Positions 11,410 to 21,024 of a DNA stretch of 64,000 bases are shown one piece after another. The position numbers and the translations under genes were made by a program. The stretch's first letter is position 1. Every line of letters starts with the position of its first letter. Under the pieces are notes generated by a model that worked only from the letters and a program-made list of their open reading frames with translations, was not told the DNA's origin and did not search any database. Origin of the DNA: Maniola hyperantus (lineage: Eukaryota > Arthropoda > Insecta > Lepidoptera > Nymphalidae); NCBI RefSeq assembly GCF_902806685.2, contig NC_048549.1:9131594-9195593 (forward strand), read 5' to 3'.

Positions 11410-12048
11410 CCTACTCGTAAACACGCAGGGTAAGTCAAGACCCGAGGGAAATATGGGTGTAGTTGCCCTTTACACTCTTTGAACATTTAAAAAGTACCGT
11501 CAGTTTCACTCACCCCGACCTTTGTGCATATTTGATACAGTTTTGGACTTTTGATAGGTAGATACAAGCCTTATAGATATTGAATAATAAGAAATGTATG
11601 AGAGGGTGCATATCGATTATTTTACGACTATAAAGCTATAAGAAATAAATAAAACATAAATTTCTTATTGATTTCTTATTGGTATGATACGCATTTCGAT
11701 ATTTTAATATAATATTCATATTGTTTTTATTTTATGTTTCGGAAATTTCTACACAAGAGTTCAGGAACTGGGTATTGGACAGGTGTAAGAAAAACTTACG
11801 ATTTATCAAGATGTGGTAGGTATGTGCTTAATTTTCCGTTGAACTAAGTAGGTAATTGTATGTCGAATGTTTGAAGATTTTAAAGTTTTATTAGTCAAGT
11901 CAAGATATTATTCAGAAGATCAATAATTATGGTAGGTATACCTACTAGCTATTTAGTATTATGAGGAATTGTAAGTACCTACTTACTAAGTGTAGATATA
12001 ATTATCCTTATTTTCCTACTACATAATATAGATATTAAATGCAAAGTA
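11410..12048. other. AT-rich non-coding stretch
   Basis: No gene or recognisable element. Several GTAGGTACC-type words occur (11935-12000). Confidence 0.4.
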
Positions 12049-12292
12049 GGTATCTGTCTAGTAGTGTTTGTGTAGTTCACGGCATATCAGTGAATCGATT
12101 TTGACGAAATTTGGTGCAGAGGTAGCTTACATCCGGGAATGGACAATGGATATTAGGCTACTTTTTAACCGACTTCAAAAAAAGGAGGAGGTTCTCAATT
12201 CGTCGGAATCTTTTTTTATCCAGGAAAATCAAAGAGTTTGAAAAAACCTAAATCCACGCGTACGAACTTACGAAGTCGCGGGCATTATCTAG
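12049..12292 (+). mobile_element. Helitron-like element with a 51-bp insertion
   Basis: Family blocks gaaatttggtgcagaggtag, aggctacttttt, atccaggaaaatcaaagagt and the 3' end GTCGCGGGCATTATCTAG are present. Between 'ctacttttt' and 'atccagg' lies an extra 51 bp (12167-12217) starting AACCGACTTCAAAAAAAGGA and ending in seven T's. A reverse-oriented piece of the same insert occurs alone at 35133-35166, so it is a mobile or dispersed unit in its own right. Confidence 0.7.
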
Positions 12293-12664
12293 TAGGTTTT
12301 TTAAAATCTGATATTTTAAGGGGCTTTTATATGTCAGCCACATAGTTCGATATGTAATTTATATGAGGTCGATAGATAGTCGGTAGGACACGAAGTTCAC
12401 CCCTTAGGCCAAATAGGTTTTGAAACAATATGAATAATAGAGAGGAGTAGAGTTTCGTGAAAGGTTAACGTAAAGTAGAGAGGGGACCTTAAAATTCTAA
12501 TAGGTAAGTATTTGATTATTATTTACCTACTGCCAATATTTTCATGCGCTAAAAATAGGGCAATTTATGGAAAACTTGATAAGGAACCTACCTAATTTCG
12601 TCATTAAGGATAAAAATACATCAATTAGACATTAATGAACGTATGTGCGTATAGTATAGGCACC

Positions 12665-12978
12665 TATAGTCCGCGACAGGTTGCGATGGCAATCGAGGTA
12701 TGAGGTGGGGGCAGTGGCGTGCACAGAAGTTCAAGCCAGGGTATGCATTTAGGTATGAACTTATTTTACGGCAGGTTATAATGAAAAATAAGCATTGATT
12801 TATTACAATGAGGGTAAGCAGTGCGTTTATGCTTCTATGAGCTGCACGCCACTGGGTGGGGGGATGCCCCGCACACCCGCACGTCACCCGCGGTCACCAG
12901 CACCGGGTCAGCGCAGGGGCTGCGCGGGTATGCGGGGCGTTCCCTCCCCGATTGGCATTTCAACCTGTCGCGTATATA
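12665..12978. mobile_element. MITE family M1, host of a nested MITE
   Basis: Left end TATAGTCCGCGACAGGTTGC, right end TTTCAACCTGTCGCGTATAT. The element would be about 165 bp but is 314 bp because family M2 has inserted at 12712-12854. Sequence resumes on the far side with the GC-rich M1 centre (atgccccgcacacccgcacg). Confidence 0.8.
12712..12854. mobile_element. hAT-like MITE family M2, nested in M1
   Basis: Ends CAGTGGCGTGCA ... TGCACGCCACTG (12-bp inverted repeats), length 143 bp. It is flanked by an exact 8-bp direct repeat GGTGGGGG at 12704-12711 and 12855-12862, the target duplication length of hAT elements. This dates M2 insertion after M1. Confidence 0.85.
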
Positions 12979-13538
12979 CATAACTTAATAGGTATGTCGT
13001 TTGTTCGTCGTGCGTCATCGCTTGATTATTTAGAAGTTAAAGTACCTAGATAGCAAAAACAACGAAAGAAGATAGGTATCTTCATGTTGTCTTCCAATTT
13101 AAGTAGGTACGTACGCAGTAGTCGCCTCGGTTCGTGGTAGATAAGACTTATCACATTATCAGTATCTATGGCTATAGTGCTTGAGTTTCTCATTGTGAAT
13201 TAGGTACGTTTAGTGCGTTTGGTGCGTCCACCTGTCAGACGGAGATTAAGTTTACAAGTGCCGAAATGGAGTGTTATTGTCTTAGTGCATTTATGATAAA
13301 CATAAAAATGCGATAAAGAATGAACTTTCTGTGCTGACACGCTACAAGAACGCTAAAAGTTTATAAGTACTTAATTACTTGCTAATATTATCAGTTATCA
13401 CCATTAAATTTTGACTTGAGTGGAAGTCATCAAAATTCACCTTACAGCTCTCTGAATAGATGTAGGTACTTACTCAGACCTATAAGTGCTAATCCATACC
13501 TACCTATCTACTAATATACTACTATATACTATAGTACT
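12979..13538. other. AT-rich non-coding stretch
   Basis: No gene seen. Contains GTAGGTAC-type words. Confidence 0.4.
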
Positions 13539-13539
13539 A

Positions 13540-13745
13540 GACTGGCAACCCGCCCCGGCTTCGCACGAGTAGCTTATTAAGTTATTGCAATTTTCGTAAA
13601 GATCTCTATTTTAAAAAATATAGCCTATGTCTTTAACAACGTAGCTTTCTACTGGTGAAAGAATTTTCAAAATCGGTTCAGTAGTTCCAGAAATTACTTC
13701 CTAGAAAAAAACTTACTTTACCTCTTTATAATATTAGTAGGTACT
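13540..13745 (-). mobile_element. Helitron-like element, second subfamily
   Basis: Plus strand opens ctagactggcaacccgcccc, ggcttcgcacgagt, then tatagcctatgtctttaac, ttcaaaatcggttcagtagt and closes ctttataatattagtaggta. Matches the fragment at 17505-17630 in the opposite orientation. Confidence 0.6.
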
Positions 13746-13789
13746 AAGTAGGTACCTATTTCCTTTTTTAAACTTGGGCTTGGCTGCAA

Positions 13790-14470
13790 TCAGACGTGGT
13801 GGCAAGCGATTATGCAGCCTAAGATGGAGCGCGCTTGCCTAGAAGATGTCTATTCACTCTTGACTTGAAGGTACCCCTATTATAATTGGAGGGGAAAACT
13901 GATGCTGGAAGGGTCTTCCAAATCTTAGCGGTTCGAATTAGAAATGGGGAGGCAAATCGCTTCGTATCCGTGGAGTTTCGACTACGTACGGGTGCAGGCC
14001 TTGCCGATGCCTTGCGGTACGATAGTAGAAAGGTGCAGGAGGAACCAGGTCGAAAAGTTCTTCGGCACACTCTCCGAAATATATCCTTTTAAAACAGACA
14101 GGCAACTTTGCGCCGATGTTCCAAACTTTAAAGTTTAGAATTGACCAGCGCTTCGTCACCAATGAGTCTTCTAGAGACGACGGTCCACCGAATCCAATGC
14201 ATCAAGCACCATGACACTTGACAGAGCTATCCTATAAATGGCTGTAGTACTCCGTGCACGATCGAATTTGTGTTTGGTACAGGGTAAGAAGCTGTTCCGG
14301 CGTGAAGTACCGTTTGACTTTGTTGAGGATGCCAAGTTTTCTTGCCAGCAGTTGTTATTCTAAGTTGCCAGCAGTTTTTGCTTTGGATTCGATGCACTGT
14401 TCAAAGTTGAGATTGAACGATATGTTGATTCCTAACACCTCGATATAATACTTTTTTACAATATTGTTAT
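13790..14470 (-). pseudogene. Decayed non-LTR retrotransposon, C-terminal part of ORF2
   Basis: Minus-strand translation across several frames gives the usual order of a LINE polymerase tail: an 'LGIL-VKRYFTPEQLLTLY' thumb-like block (about 14340-14280), 'ALDSVDRR--RLIGDE' (about 14190-14140), 'FGECAEELFDL-PPAPF' (14090-14030), then 'TKRFASPFLIRTAKIWKTLP' and 'SVFPSNYNRGTFKSRVNRHL' (13970-13840). At least three frameshifts or stops separate these blocks, so it cannot encode a working enzyme. The catalytic FADD block is not present; the copy is 5'-truncated. Clade not assigned. Confidence 0.7.
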
Positions 14471-14924
14471 AGATTTAGCTATGATACGAGTAAACACCGC
14501 AACGTCTGCTAAGTTATGTAGCTATACCTCTTGTTGCAGTTGCGGTACTTACTCAATGTAACAGAGTTACAACTACGATACAACAAAGTTGCTTTAACAA
14601 CCCAAATAAGGATAACTTTGCATTGGATATCTTACATGATAAGTAATTGCGGACATGTTAAACGACATGAAACGTAGCGTTTGTCTTGTACACAGCTCCC
14701 TGCAATGTAAGCGTTTCACATTGTAGTAAAATCGACAGCAACATGTGGCATGCTGGGAAAACGACTAGCATAATCGAATAGGATACTTATTTAGCTTGGT
14801 AGTTAGAATAAATTGAAATTTAAATAAAATAATTTAAATATATTTGACGCTGTGACAAAGTTGCTTGGAAGCAACCGCCCCACGAGATGGTGTAGTCATG
14901 TAGTGTATTGATGCATATTACTTT

Positions 14925-15027
14925 TTTTTCAGTAACAATAGCGAGCAAACGAGCTACCTGATGTTAAGTGATAAGCACCGCCCATGAACATTTTCAGCAC
15001 CAGAAGAATCGCCAATGCGTTGCGGGC
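14925..15027. repeat. Dispersed lepidopteran repeat fragment
   Basis: Block agcgagcaaacgagctacct, gatgttaagtgataagcacc, gcccatgaacattttcagca, then cgccaatgcgttgcgggctt. The end of it recurs inverted at 63370-63412 (catcaggtgacccgcctgct, cgctatc). Probably a LINE or SINE 3' end; class not proven. Confidence 0.55.
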
Positions 15028-15284
15028 TTTTCAAGAATTTGACGAATGATGCAGCAACGGTGATGCCATCCACTAGTTAAAAGATGCAGCAGCAGTACGC
15101 TCAATCAAAATTGCCGGCGCACGTGGGTTACCTGTTTGCTTTTCACCTAACATTGTATGAGAAAGTTGAGAGGCACGATGATTTTCACTGATATAACGCG
15201 CGCGAAAAGCGTTAGGAAAAGTGTTTACTATATCAATAAAACTAGGTAATGGCAAGACAAACTGTAGGTCGATTTCATAAAACC

Positions 15285-15440
15285 TGCATCAATCATTATT
15301 ACAATATGAATTGTTGTGATTGGCTGAATTCTTGTCGCAACAACGCATTGTAGCCAATAGTGAGTGAACGTCAACCAATCAGAGGTGATTGCGATCGTGA
15401 CATTGTAGGTGTCATTCTACCGCAAATAATAATCGAGCAG
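15285..15440 (-). repeat. Repeat family C copy 2
   Basis: Inverted relative to the copies at 4525 and 25055: gattggctgaattcttgtcg, caacaacgcattgtagccaa, tagtgagtgaacgtcaacca, atcagaggtgattgcgatcg. A TATATAATACGACG block follows. Confidence 0.6.
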
Positions 15441-16112
15441 CATATATAATACGACGTTTTGAGCGTACAAATATTAAATTATGTAGTAATCACCCTCTTA
15501 CGTTTGTATGAAGAAAGTACCGAACTGCGCCCTCTTAAAACCTTATTTTCCCTACAAGCAATTTAGCAAACTCGATCATGGTTACAATATCTATTATGCC
15601 ATCTCGTGAAATTCTCGTGTTTTTCCACAGGGTTTTCAATAAAGCTATTACTTTAAATTGATGTTAACATGAAAAAAATGACAATTACCTACCTGTCTTT
15701 GAATACAAAAGCCATTATTAAAAGTTTATCAAGCTTTATACCGCTAATTAAAATTTAAAAATATCTTAATGCGTAGGTACTTACACATTGAAATAATAGC
15801 GTGGATTAATTAATTAACACGATTAAAATATAAAATAAAACATGGAAAATTCCAGTGTTATTCGGGAAAACGTTTTCAATTGCCATATGTTTTGTATGAT
15901 AATACCTATTTATGTCCATGTATAAATAATTATTAGGTATATACCGGTATAGGTATAATGACTATTGAGGTAAAAATAATTAATTATATTGTTTTGTTCG
16001 CATATTTTTAGATCGGTAGGATTAGGAATGTGGAATTAGGTGGTAAATAGGTACGAGTTCAATTTATTTCTTTGATAGAAGGTGCATATCATAGATTGTA
16101 TATTTTAGAGCA
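15441..16112. other. AT-rich non-coding stretch
   Basis: No gene or element recognised. Confidence 0.4.
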
Positions 16113-16262
16113 GTGATAGCCTAGTGGCTAAAATGTCGGCCTCCTATTCGAAAGTATGGGGTTCGATCCTGGGCACACCTCTAAGTATTGTAATAAATAT
16201 CATTTGCTTTAATGGCAAAAGAAAATATCGCGAGAAAATATTCTTGCCTGAGAGAGATTTTT
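16113..16262 (+). mobile_element. SINE family S1, head half
   Basis: tRNA-like head agtgatagcctagtggctaa (box A) and ggggttcgatcctgggcaca (box B), then the body atcgcgagaaaatattcttg and cctgagaga. It is 3'-truncated relative to 19203-19525. Confidence 0.7.
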
Positions 16263-16551
16263 CGTACTTGAATTGATTTTATAACAAATGAAAACTTAGT
16301 ACATTGCACCTACCCGTACTCGTATGTATGCTTTTAGGCTTATATATCCTGTTATCAGTATTGTTATCAGCGTCAGTGTGCTCACACCTAGCAAGTGCAA
16401 ACACCTGCTGAGACCACCTGTCGCATATACCGTTATATCTTAGAAACCAGTGATTATGATACGGCACGATAAAGAACAATATGTGATATTTCCGCATATT
16501 AACGGCGGTCTCACCGTCAGTCGCTCCATACATACGTAGTTTGTTTGCAAT

Positions 16552-16880
16552 GAAACAGATCAAATCTGTATGGCGCAATATGCACCACCCGCCCTCCCAC
16601 TGCTAAACATGCAGGAAAAGCCAGCTACCAAGCAAGCAATACGCGCCACCACCACGCAGCACCACACAAATTCCAAAACACACTCAGCGCACTTGTAAGG
16701 TCTCCTGAGGATGCTCTGGTGTCGAGGCGAAACGTGCGTCGTTTGGGATTTGTGTGGTGCTGCGTGGTGGTGCTGCGTATTGCTTGCTTGGTGGCTGGCT
16801 TTTCTGCATGTTTAGCAGTGGGAGGGCGAGTGGTGCATATCGCAGGCTGCATGTTGCACCATACAGATTTGATTTGTTTC
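16552..16880. mobile_element. Foldback element with about 125-bp arms and a hammerhead-like loop
   Basis: Left arm 16552-16679 and right arm 16741-16880 are near-perfect inverted repeats: gaaacagatcaaatctgtat, ctgctaaacatgcaggaaaa, agcaagcaatacgc and caccaccacgcagcaccaca all recur in reverse complement. The right arm has about 16 extra bases (gcaggctgcatgttgc). The 61-nt loop holds CTGAGGA (16705-16711), GAAAC (16729-16733) and GTC (16738-16740). No protein coding; the 119-codon frame here is an artefact of the palindrome. Confidence 0.75.
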
Positions 16881-17145
16881 AGCGAATTATAGCAAATTAA
16901 GCTTTTAGTTGGTTGTATATAATGGATTTTCGCAAAATAACGCCTGCTTGTATACAACAGTAGTTTGTTTGGTTTGGTTCTCATTTAAATATTAACCAAA
17001 CAAACTCCATGCAATTTTGTAGTTACACGTTCTAAAAACTAATAGGTATGATTGTCTGTGGTTTGCCAGGTTTCCAAAAAAATTACCAGTTCCTAGCGAA
17101 CCTATATTTACAAAATTACATTGTGTTTGATTAGGTAGTAGGTAT

Positions 17146-17313
17146 AAGTCCCGCAAATTGCCATTGCGCTGGAACCATGTCTCATTAACATGGAAATGAC
17201 GTCATTTTGACGTCAGCCGAAATAAAAATATAGATACCATCAGCTCGAAACTTCAGTCTAGTGCTGACGTCACTAAAATTGCGACTACGCGCATTAGCAA
17301 TTTGCGGGACTCA
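17146..17313. mobile_element. Palindromic-ended MITE family M3, copy 1
   Basis: Ends AAGTCCCGCAAATTGCCA and TTAGCAATTTGCGGGACT are inverted repeats. Inner landmarks accatgtctcattaacatgg and aatgacgtcattttgacgtc are shared with the inverted copy at 56041-56183. Confidence 0.75.
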
Positions 17314-17504
17314 TATTTAAATGGGAGCCAAACTGCGTTTGTTTGGAGCGCAGTACGAATAAACCCCTCATAAAGGGCTACGAAGTGGCCGGCAACACAA
17401 TATAGCTTAGAGCGTGAATAAATTAAACATTACGAAGCACGCAGAACAAGCTTTAATGACGTTGATAAGTTACACACTCTATTGAGTCTATGCTGTCTAT
17501 ACTT

Positions 17505-17630
17505 AATATTATAAAGATGTAAAGTTTGTAACTTTGTTTGTAGGAAGTAATCTCTGGAACTACTGAACCGATTTTGGAAATTCTTTCGCCATTAGTAATC
17601 TACACTATTCCTGAGTGATATAGGATATCT
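17505..17630 (+). mobile_element. Helitron-like second subfamily, truncated
   Basis: Blocks aatattataaagatgtaaag, gtaatctctggaactactga and accgattttggaaattcttt match the inverted element at 13540. The copy runs into an M1 MITE end (CTCGACCTGTCGCGAACTAT, 17632-17651). Confidence 0.55.
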
Positions 17631-17883
17631 CGACCTGTCGCGAACTATAATATATGTATAACTTGGATAGGTACTGCCACGGAGGAGATCCTTGGGAACT
17701 GCATAAGTAAAAGTTAGGTTACCTAGGTTAAGTAAATTTTTGTCTACATAATCTATCTACTTATATCTACTAATAAATAAAAGTGTCTGTCTGTAATTTC
17801 GAAATACCTTCCTCACAAATTATGGGAATTTGAACTGTACCTACCTATAACCTACCATAACTGAATCAGACGTTTTTAAAAAT

Positions 17884-18830
17884 TTTATGTAATTTTTTTT
17901 TATAATAATAAAATAAATAAATAAACTTTTATTTCAGGCATAAGTACACCCATAATTGTGTGTTAGTACAGAAACAACTTCTTAACCTATGTTAGTACCT
18001 ACTTATTACTAGCTTAAACTTAACTTAACAACTAATTCTACTAAAATTAAAACTAATCCTATTTATAATGCCCGAGGGGGTCTCTTTGCACCTATGTGCG
18101 CACCACTCCAGCACCTCCAGAGAGAGCTATCCAATTTCGTGGACAATGCGCTGAGGAGAGTGTTGGTACTCCTCAACAGCCTGCTCATCATGGACGCGGC
18201 ACGTTTGCGCATGATCGCGTAGAAATCATCCACGCGAGCATCCGCAAACATTGCCGACGCACTGCAGTGGCGAGGCTTCCTCAACACCGCCCTCAGCACA
18301 TTGTTGTATTGAACGCGCAGGGCACTGTAGGTCCGCTGCGTGTAGTTCGTCCACAGACTGCACGTATAAAATGATGTGGCAGTAAGCCCTAAATAAGGTC
18401 AGCTTTACCTGTCCAGTACATCGCGCAAATCTGCGGGCCAACATATTGCCTCGGACCGACAGAGCCCGGCGCTCACGTTCCATGTCACGGTCGTCCCTCA
18501 GACTGTCGGTTACTACATGTCCGAGATACTTGAACTCAGTCACTTGCTTCAGGGGATTACCACATAGTTGTATTTTTGGTTTAAAAGTAGTTATTTTGTT
18601 TTTTCCCCTGAAAACAAGGAACACACTTTTATTAGAGTTGTAACTGAGTCCATTCATCCCGGCATACTCCTCACAGAGTTGCAGCAACTTTCTAAGACCC
18701 CCGACTAAGGGGCTCAGCAGAACCATGTCGTCCGCGTAGCTAAGATTGTTCATGCTTACGCCATCAATTTTAATCGATAGAGAATCTCTGCGACATTGTC
18801 CCATAAAAAAATTGGATTCCAACTCCTTAA
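17884..18830 (-). pseudogene. Decayed non-LTR retrotransposon, polymerase fragment
   Basis: A 198-codon minus-strand frame (18226-18822) carries the reverse-transcriptase catalytic block 'NNLSYADDMVLLSPL' (YADD), followed by 'LLQLCEEYAGMNGLSYNSNK', 'KQVTEFKYLGHVVTD' and 'ERERRALSVRGNMLARRFAR', a set typical of LINE polymerases with this C-terminal layout. After 'LFRAYC' the frame shifts; the real tail continues in the 18063-18299 frame ('LRAVLRKPRHCSASAMFADA ... DDFYAIMRKRAASMMSRL'). Fingers and endonuclease are absent, so it is 5'-truncated and frameshifted. An AATAAATAAATAAA-type tail at 17897-17935 marks the 3' end. Clade not assigned. Confidence 0.75.
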
Positions 18831-19036
18831 TCCTTATGCTGTATGGGACCTGATCACCAAAACTGATGGGATTTAGAAACTAAACTAACGAAACGAAACT
18901 AAGTTATTGATATTGGAGGTAGGTACATACCAAGTAAAGACTTTTTGAACTTGAGGGCCCAACTCCTCAGTCCTGATGCTGTAAGGAATTCCATTCCTAA
19001 ATTGTGGTGATCCCAAGAGATTTTTGACAGAATCAT

Positions 19037-19195
19037 GCGTTTAAATGTTTTTATGAAATTTGGTACTAAGTTACCTTGCATCCCGGGGATGGGCTTCTAC
19101 GGATAGGCTACTTTTTGTCCTGTAAAATCAAAAGTTCCCACGGGATTTTTAAAAACCTAAATCCACTCGGGCGAAGCTGCGGGCATCAGCTAATA
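19037..19195 (+). mobile_element. Helitron-like element, 5'-truncated
   Basis: Blocks gaaatttggtactaagttac, aggctactttttgtcctgta, ttcccacgggatttttaaaa and the 3' end cgggcgaagctgcgggcatc then agctaa. The 5' half of the family is missing. Confidence 0.65.
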
Positions 19196-19202
19196 AATAA
19201 AA

Positions 19203-19525
19203 GCGGTAATAGCGACGGCTTCCTAGTCGGGGGTACAAGATTCGAACCTGGGCACGCATCTCTAAATTTTCAGAGCTATGTGCGTTTTGACTTTAATTCA
19301 ATTTTATCACTTGCTTTACGTATCACGTCTACGTTGAAGGAAGACATCGCGAGGAAACCTGCATGCCTGAGAGTTGTCCGTAATATTCTCAAAGGTGTAT
19401 GAAGTCTGCCAATATGCACTTGGCCAGTGTGGTGGACTATGGCCAAACCCTTCTCATTCTGAGAGGAGACCCGTGCACATTAGTGAGCTGGCGATGGGTT
19501 GATGATGATGATAATGATGATGAAT
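19203..19525 (+). mobile_element. SINE family S1, near full length
   Basis: Head ggtaatagcgacggcttcct with box B gattcgaacctgggcacgca; body cagagctatgtgcgttttga, catcgcgaggaaacctgcat, gcctgagagttgtccgtaat; tail ccaaacccttctcattctga, gaggagacccgtgcac and gagctggcgatgggttgatg, ending in a (GATGAT)n microsatellite. The plan matches tRNA-derived lepidopteran SINEs such as the Metulj group; the name is from memory. Confidence 0.75.
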
Positions 19526-20018
19526 ATTAGTATAAAGAGATAAAGTTTGTAAGATTGGATATAAGGGGGATTTCCTAGATTACGAGTAAGAACTAATGAT
19601 CCGATTTTGATTTCTGGTATCTGTAACGTATCTATAGTTAGGTAAATGGATAAGGTCAGTAACGTCTTAATCTTGGTATAATAATTATTATAAAATAAAA
19701 TAAAATAAAATAATATAAAAATCTTTTTTATTCGTATAAACTTTTACAAGTACTTACGAATAGTCGGATGCATCTACCACTGGTTATGATGAACAAGGGT
19801 AATTAATTATTGCATTTCTATTTTGGTACAATAATATTATGTTTACTTAAAGGTGACCTCAATTATTAATTTGCAACTATGTAGGTTGCAATTAGATACC
19901 TAGGTACCGTTAGATAGATGTTTTGCATCACTAAGTATCAGCTGCATGAGCTATTTTCCAATAAACACTTGCAGAGAAGAAAAGAAATAACCTTCATGAC
20001 CTACCCTTATATGCGAAA

Positions 20019-20230
20019 TAAATACGAAAGAGTGTTTGTTTGTTGGTTTCTTGATTTGTTGGTTTGTCCATCAATCATGTCGCAACCAAGCAACGGATTA
20101 ACGTGATTTTTTGCATGGGTAAAGGCCTCGAGAGTGACATTACTTTTTAAACCGGAAAATCAAAGAGTTTCCATGGGATTTTAAAAACCTAAATCCACGC
20201 AGACGAAGTCGTCTATGTCACTCTTCAGGT
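20019..20230 (+). mobile_element. Helitron-like element, joined to a second partial copy
   Basis: Head aaataaatacgaaagagtgt, middle caatcatgtcgcaaccaagc, ttttttgcatgggtaaagg, and 3' block aatccacgcagacgaagtcg. At the point where the terminal hairpin should finish, sequence jumps to tctatgtcactcttcaggtc, an internal block of the reverse-oriented family, so two copies are fused. Confidence 0.6.
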
Positions 20231-21024
20231 CTTTAACTACTTATATATCCGTGCAAAAATTCATGTTGATCGCGCCTCTTTACCGCCCTCTCCACTTCTG
20301 TCCCGCTGGCAAGTTGCATAGGTAGGTACCTACCGATTTATATTGATCGATTCTGTGAAAGTCCCGTCAAAATAGGTTCAGCCGTTCCAAAGATTAGCAC
20401 GTTCAAACAGACAGACAGACAGACAAGAATTTAAAAAATGTTTGATTCAGTTATGGTACACTTCAACTAACAATATGAGCTAGGTTTTTCGAAATTACAG
20501 GCAGACACTTCAACTTTATTTATTAGTAATTTAGTATATATTTTTAGCACTCAGAAGCGGAAAATATTAAAAAAATACAAGGTCAAGACAGCTAAATCCA
20601 ATTTACTTTCATATCGACATAATTTTAAACAATAAGTCAATAAAACATCACATACAACCGTTAATAACTTTAAAACAAATATAAAAACAATCAGAAGAAT
20701 ACAAAGAATAATGTCAGCAAACTTACTGCGTATAATGCCAGTACCACAACCTTCTCGCTCGACGAATCAATTGCGAATCTCCTGAGTGCGTTGTTGTTTC
20801 GGATCTTGTTGTTTCGGATTGACTATGCTGCGTAGGCCCTATGGGCCGCTACAGCGTCACCGGGGGGGTTGGCGAGCGCAAAGCTCCGCCTGGGGGTGAG
20901 CCCTAGGGCTCGAAGAAATAATTCGAGAGGTCGGGGGGCAACGTCCTCCTAAGGGCGCCTCCTGTGAGGCTCGGACCACGGCTTAGGATGACGTTGGGAT
21001 GGGTGGAGTTGTCGGTTTTGTTGG

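Noticed and set aside
16625..16984. 119-codon minus-strand protein
   Set aside because: Covers the arms of the foldback element; no motif.
18096..18374. Plus-strand protein opposite the LINE polymerase
   Set aside because: The minus strand carries the recognisable YADD polymerase blocks; the plus frame is antisense.
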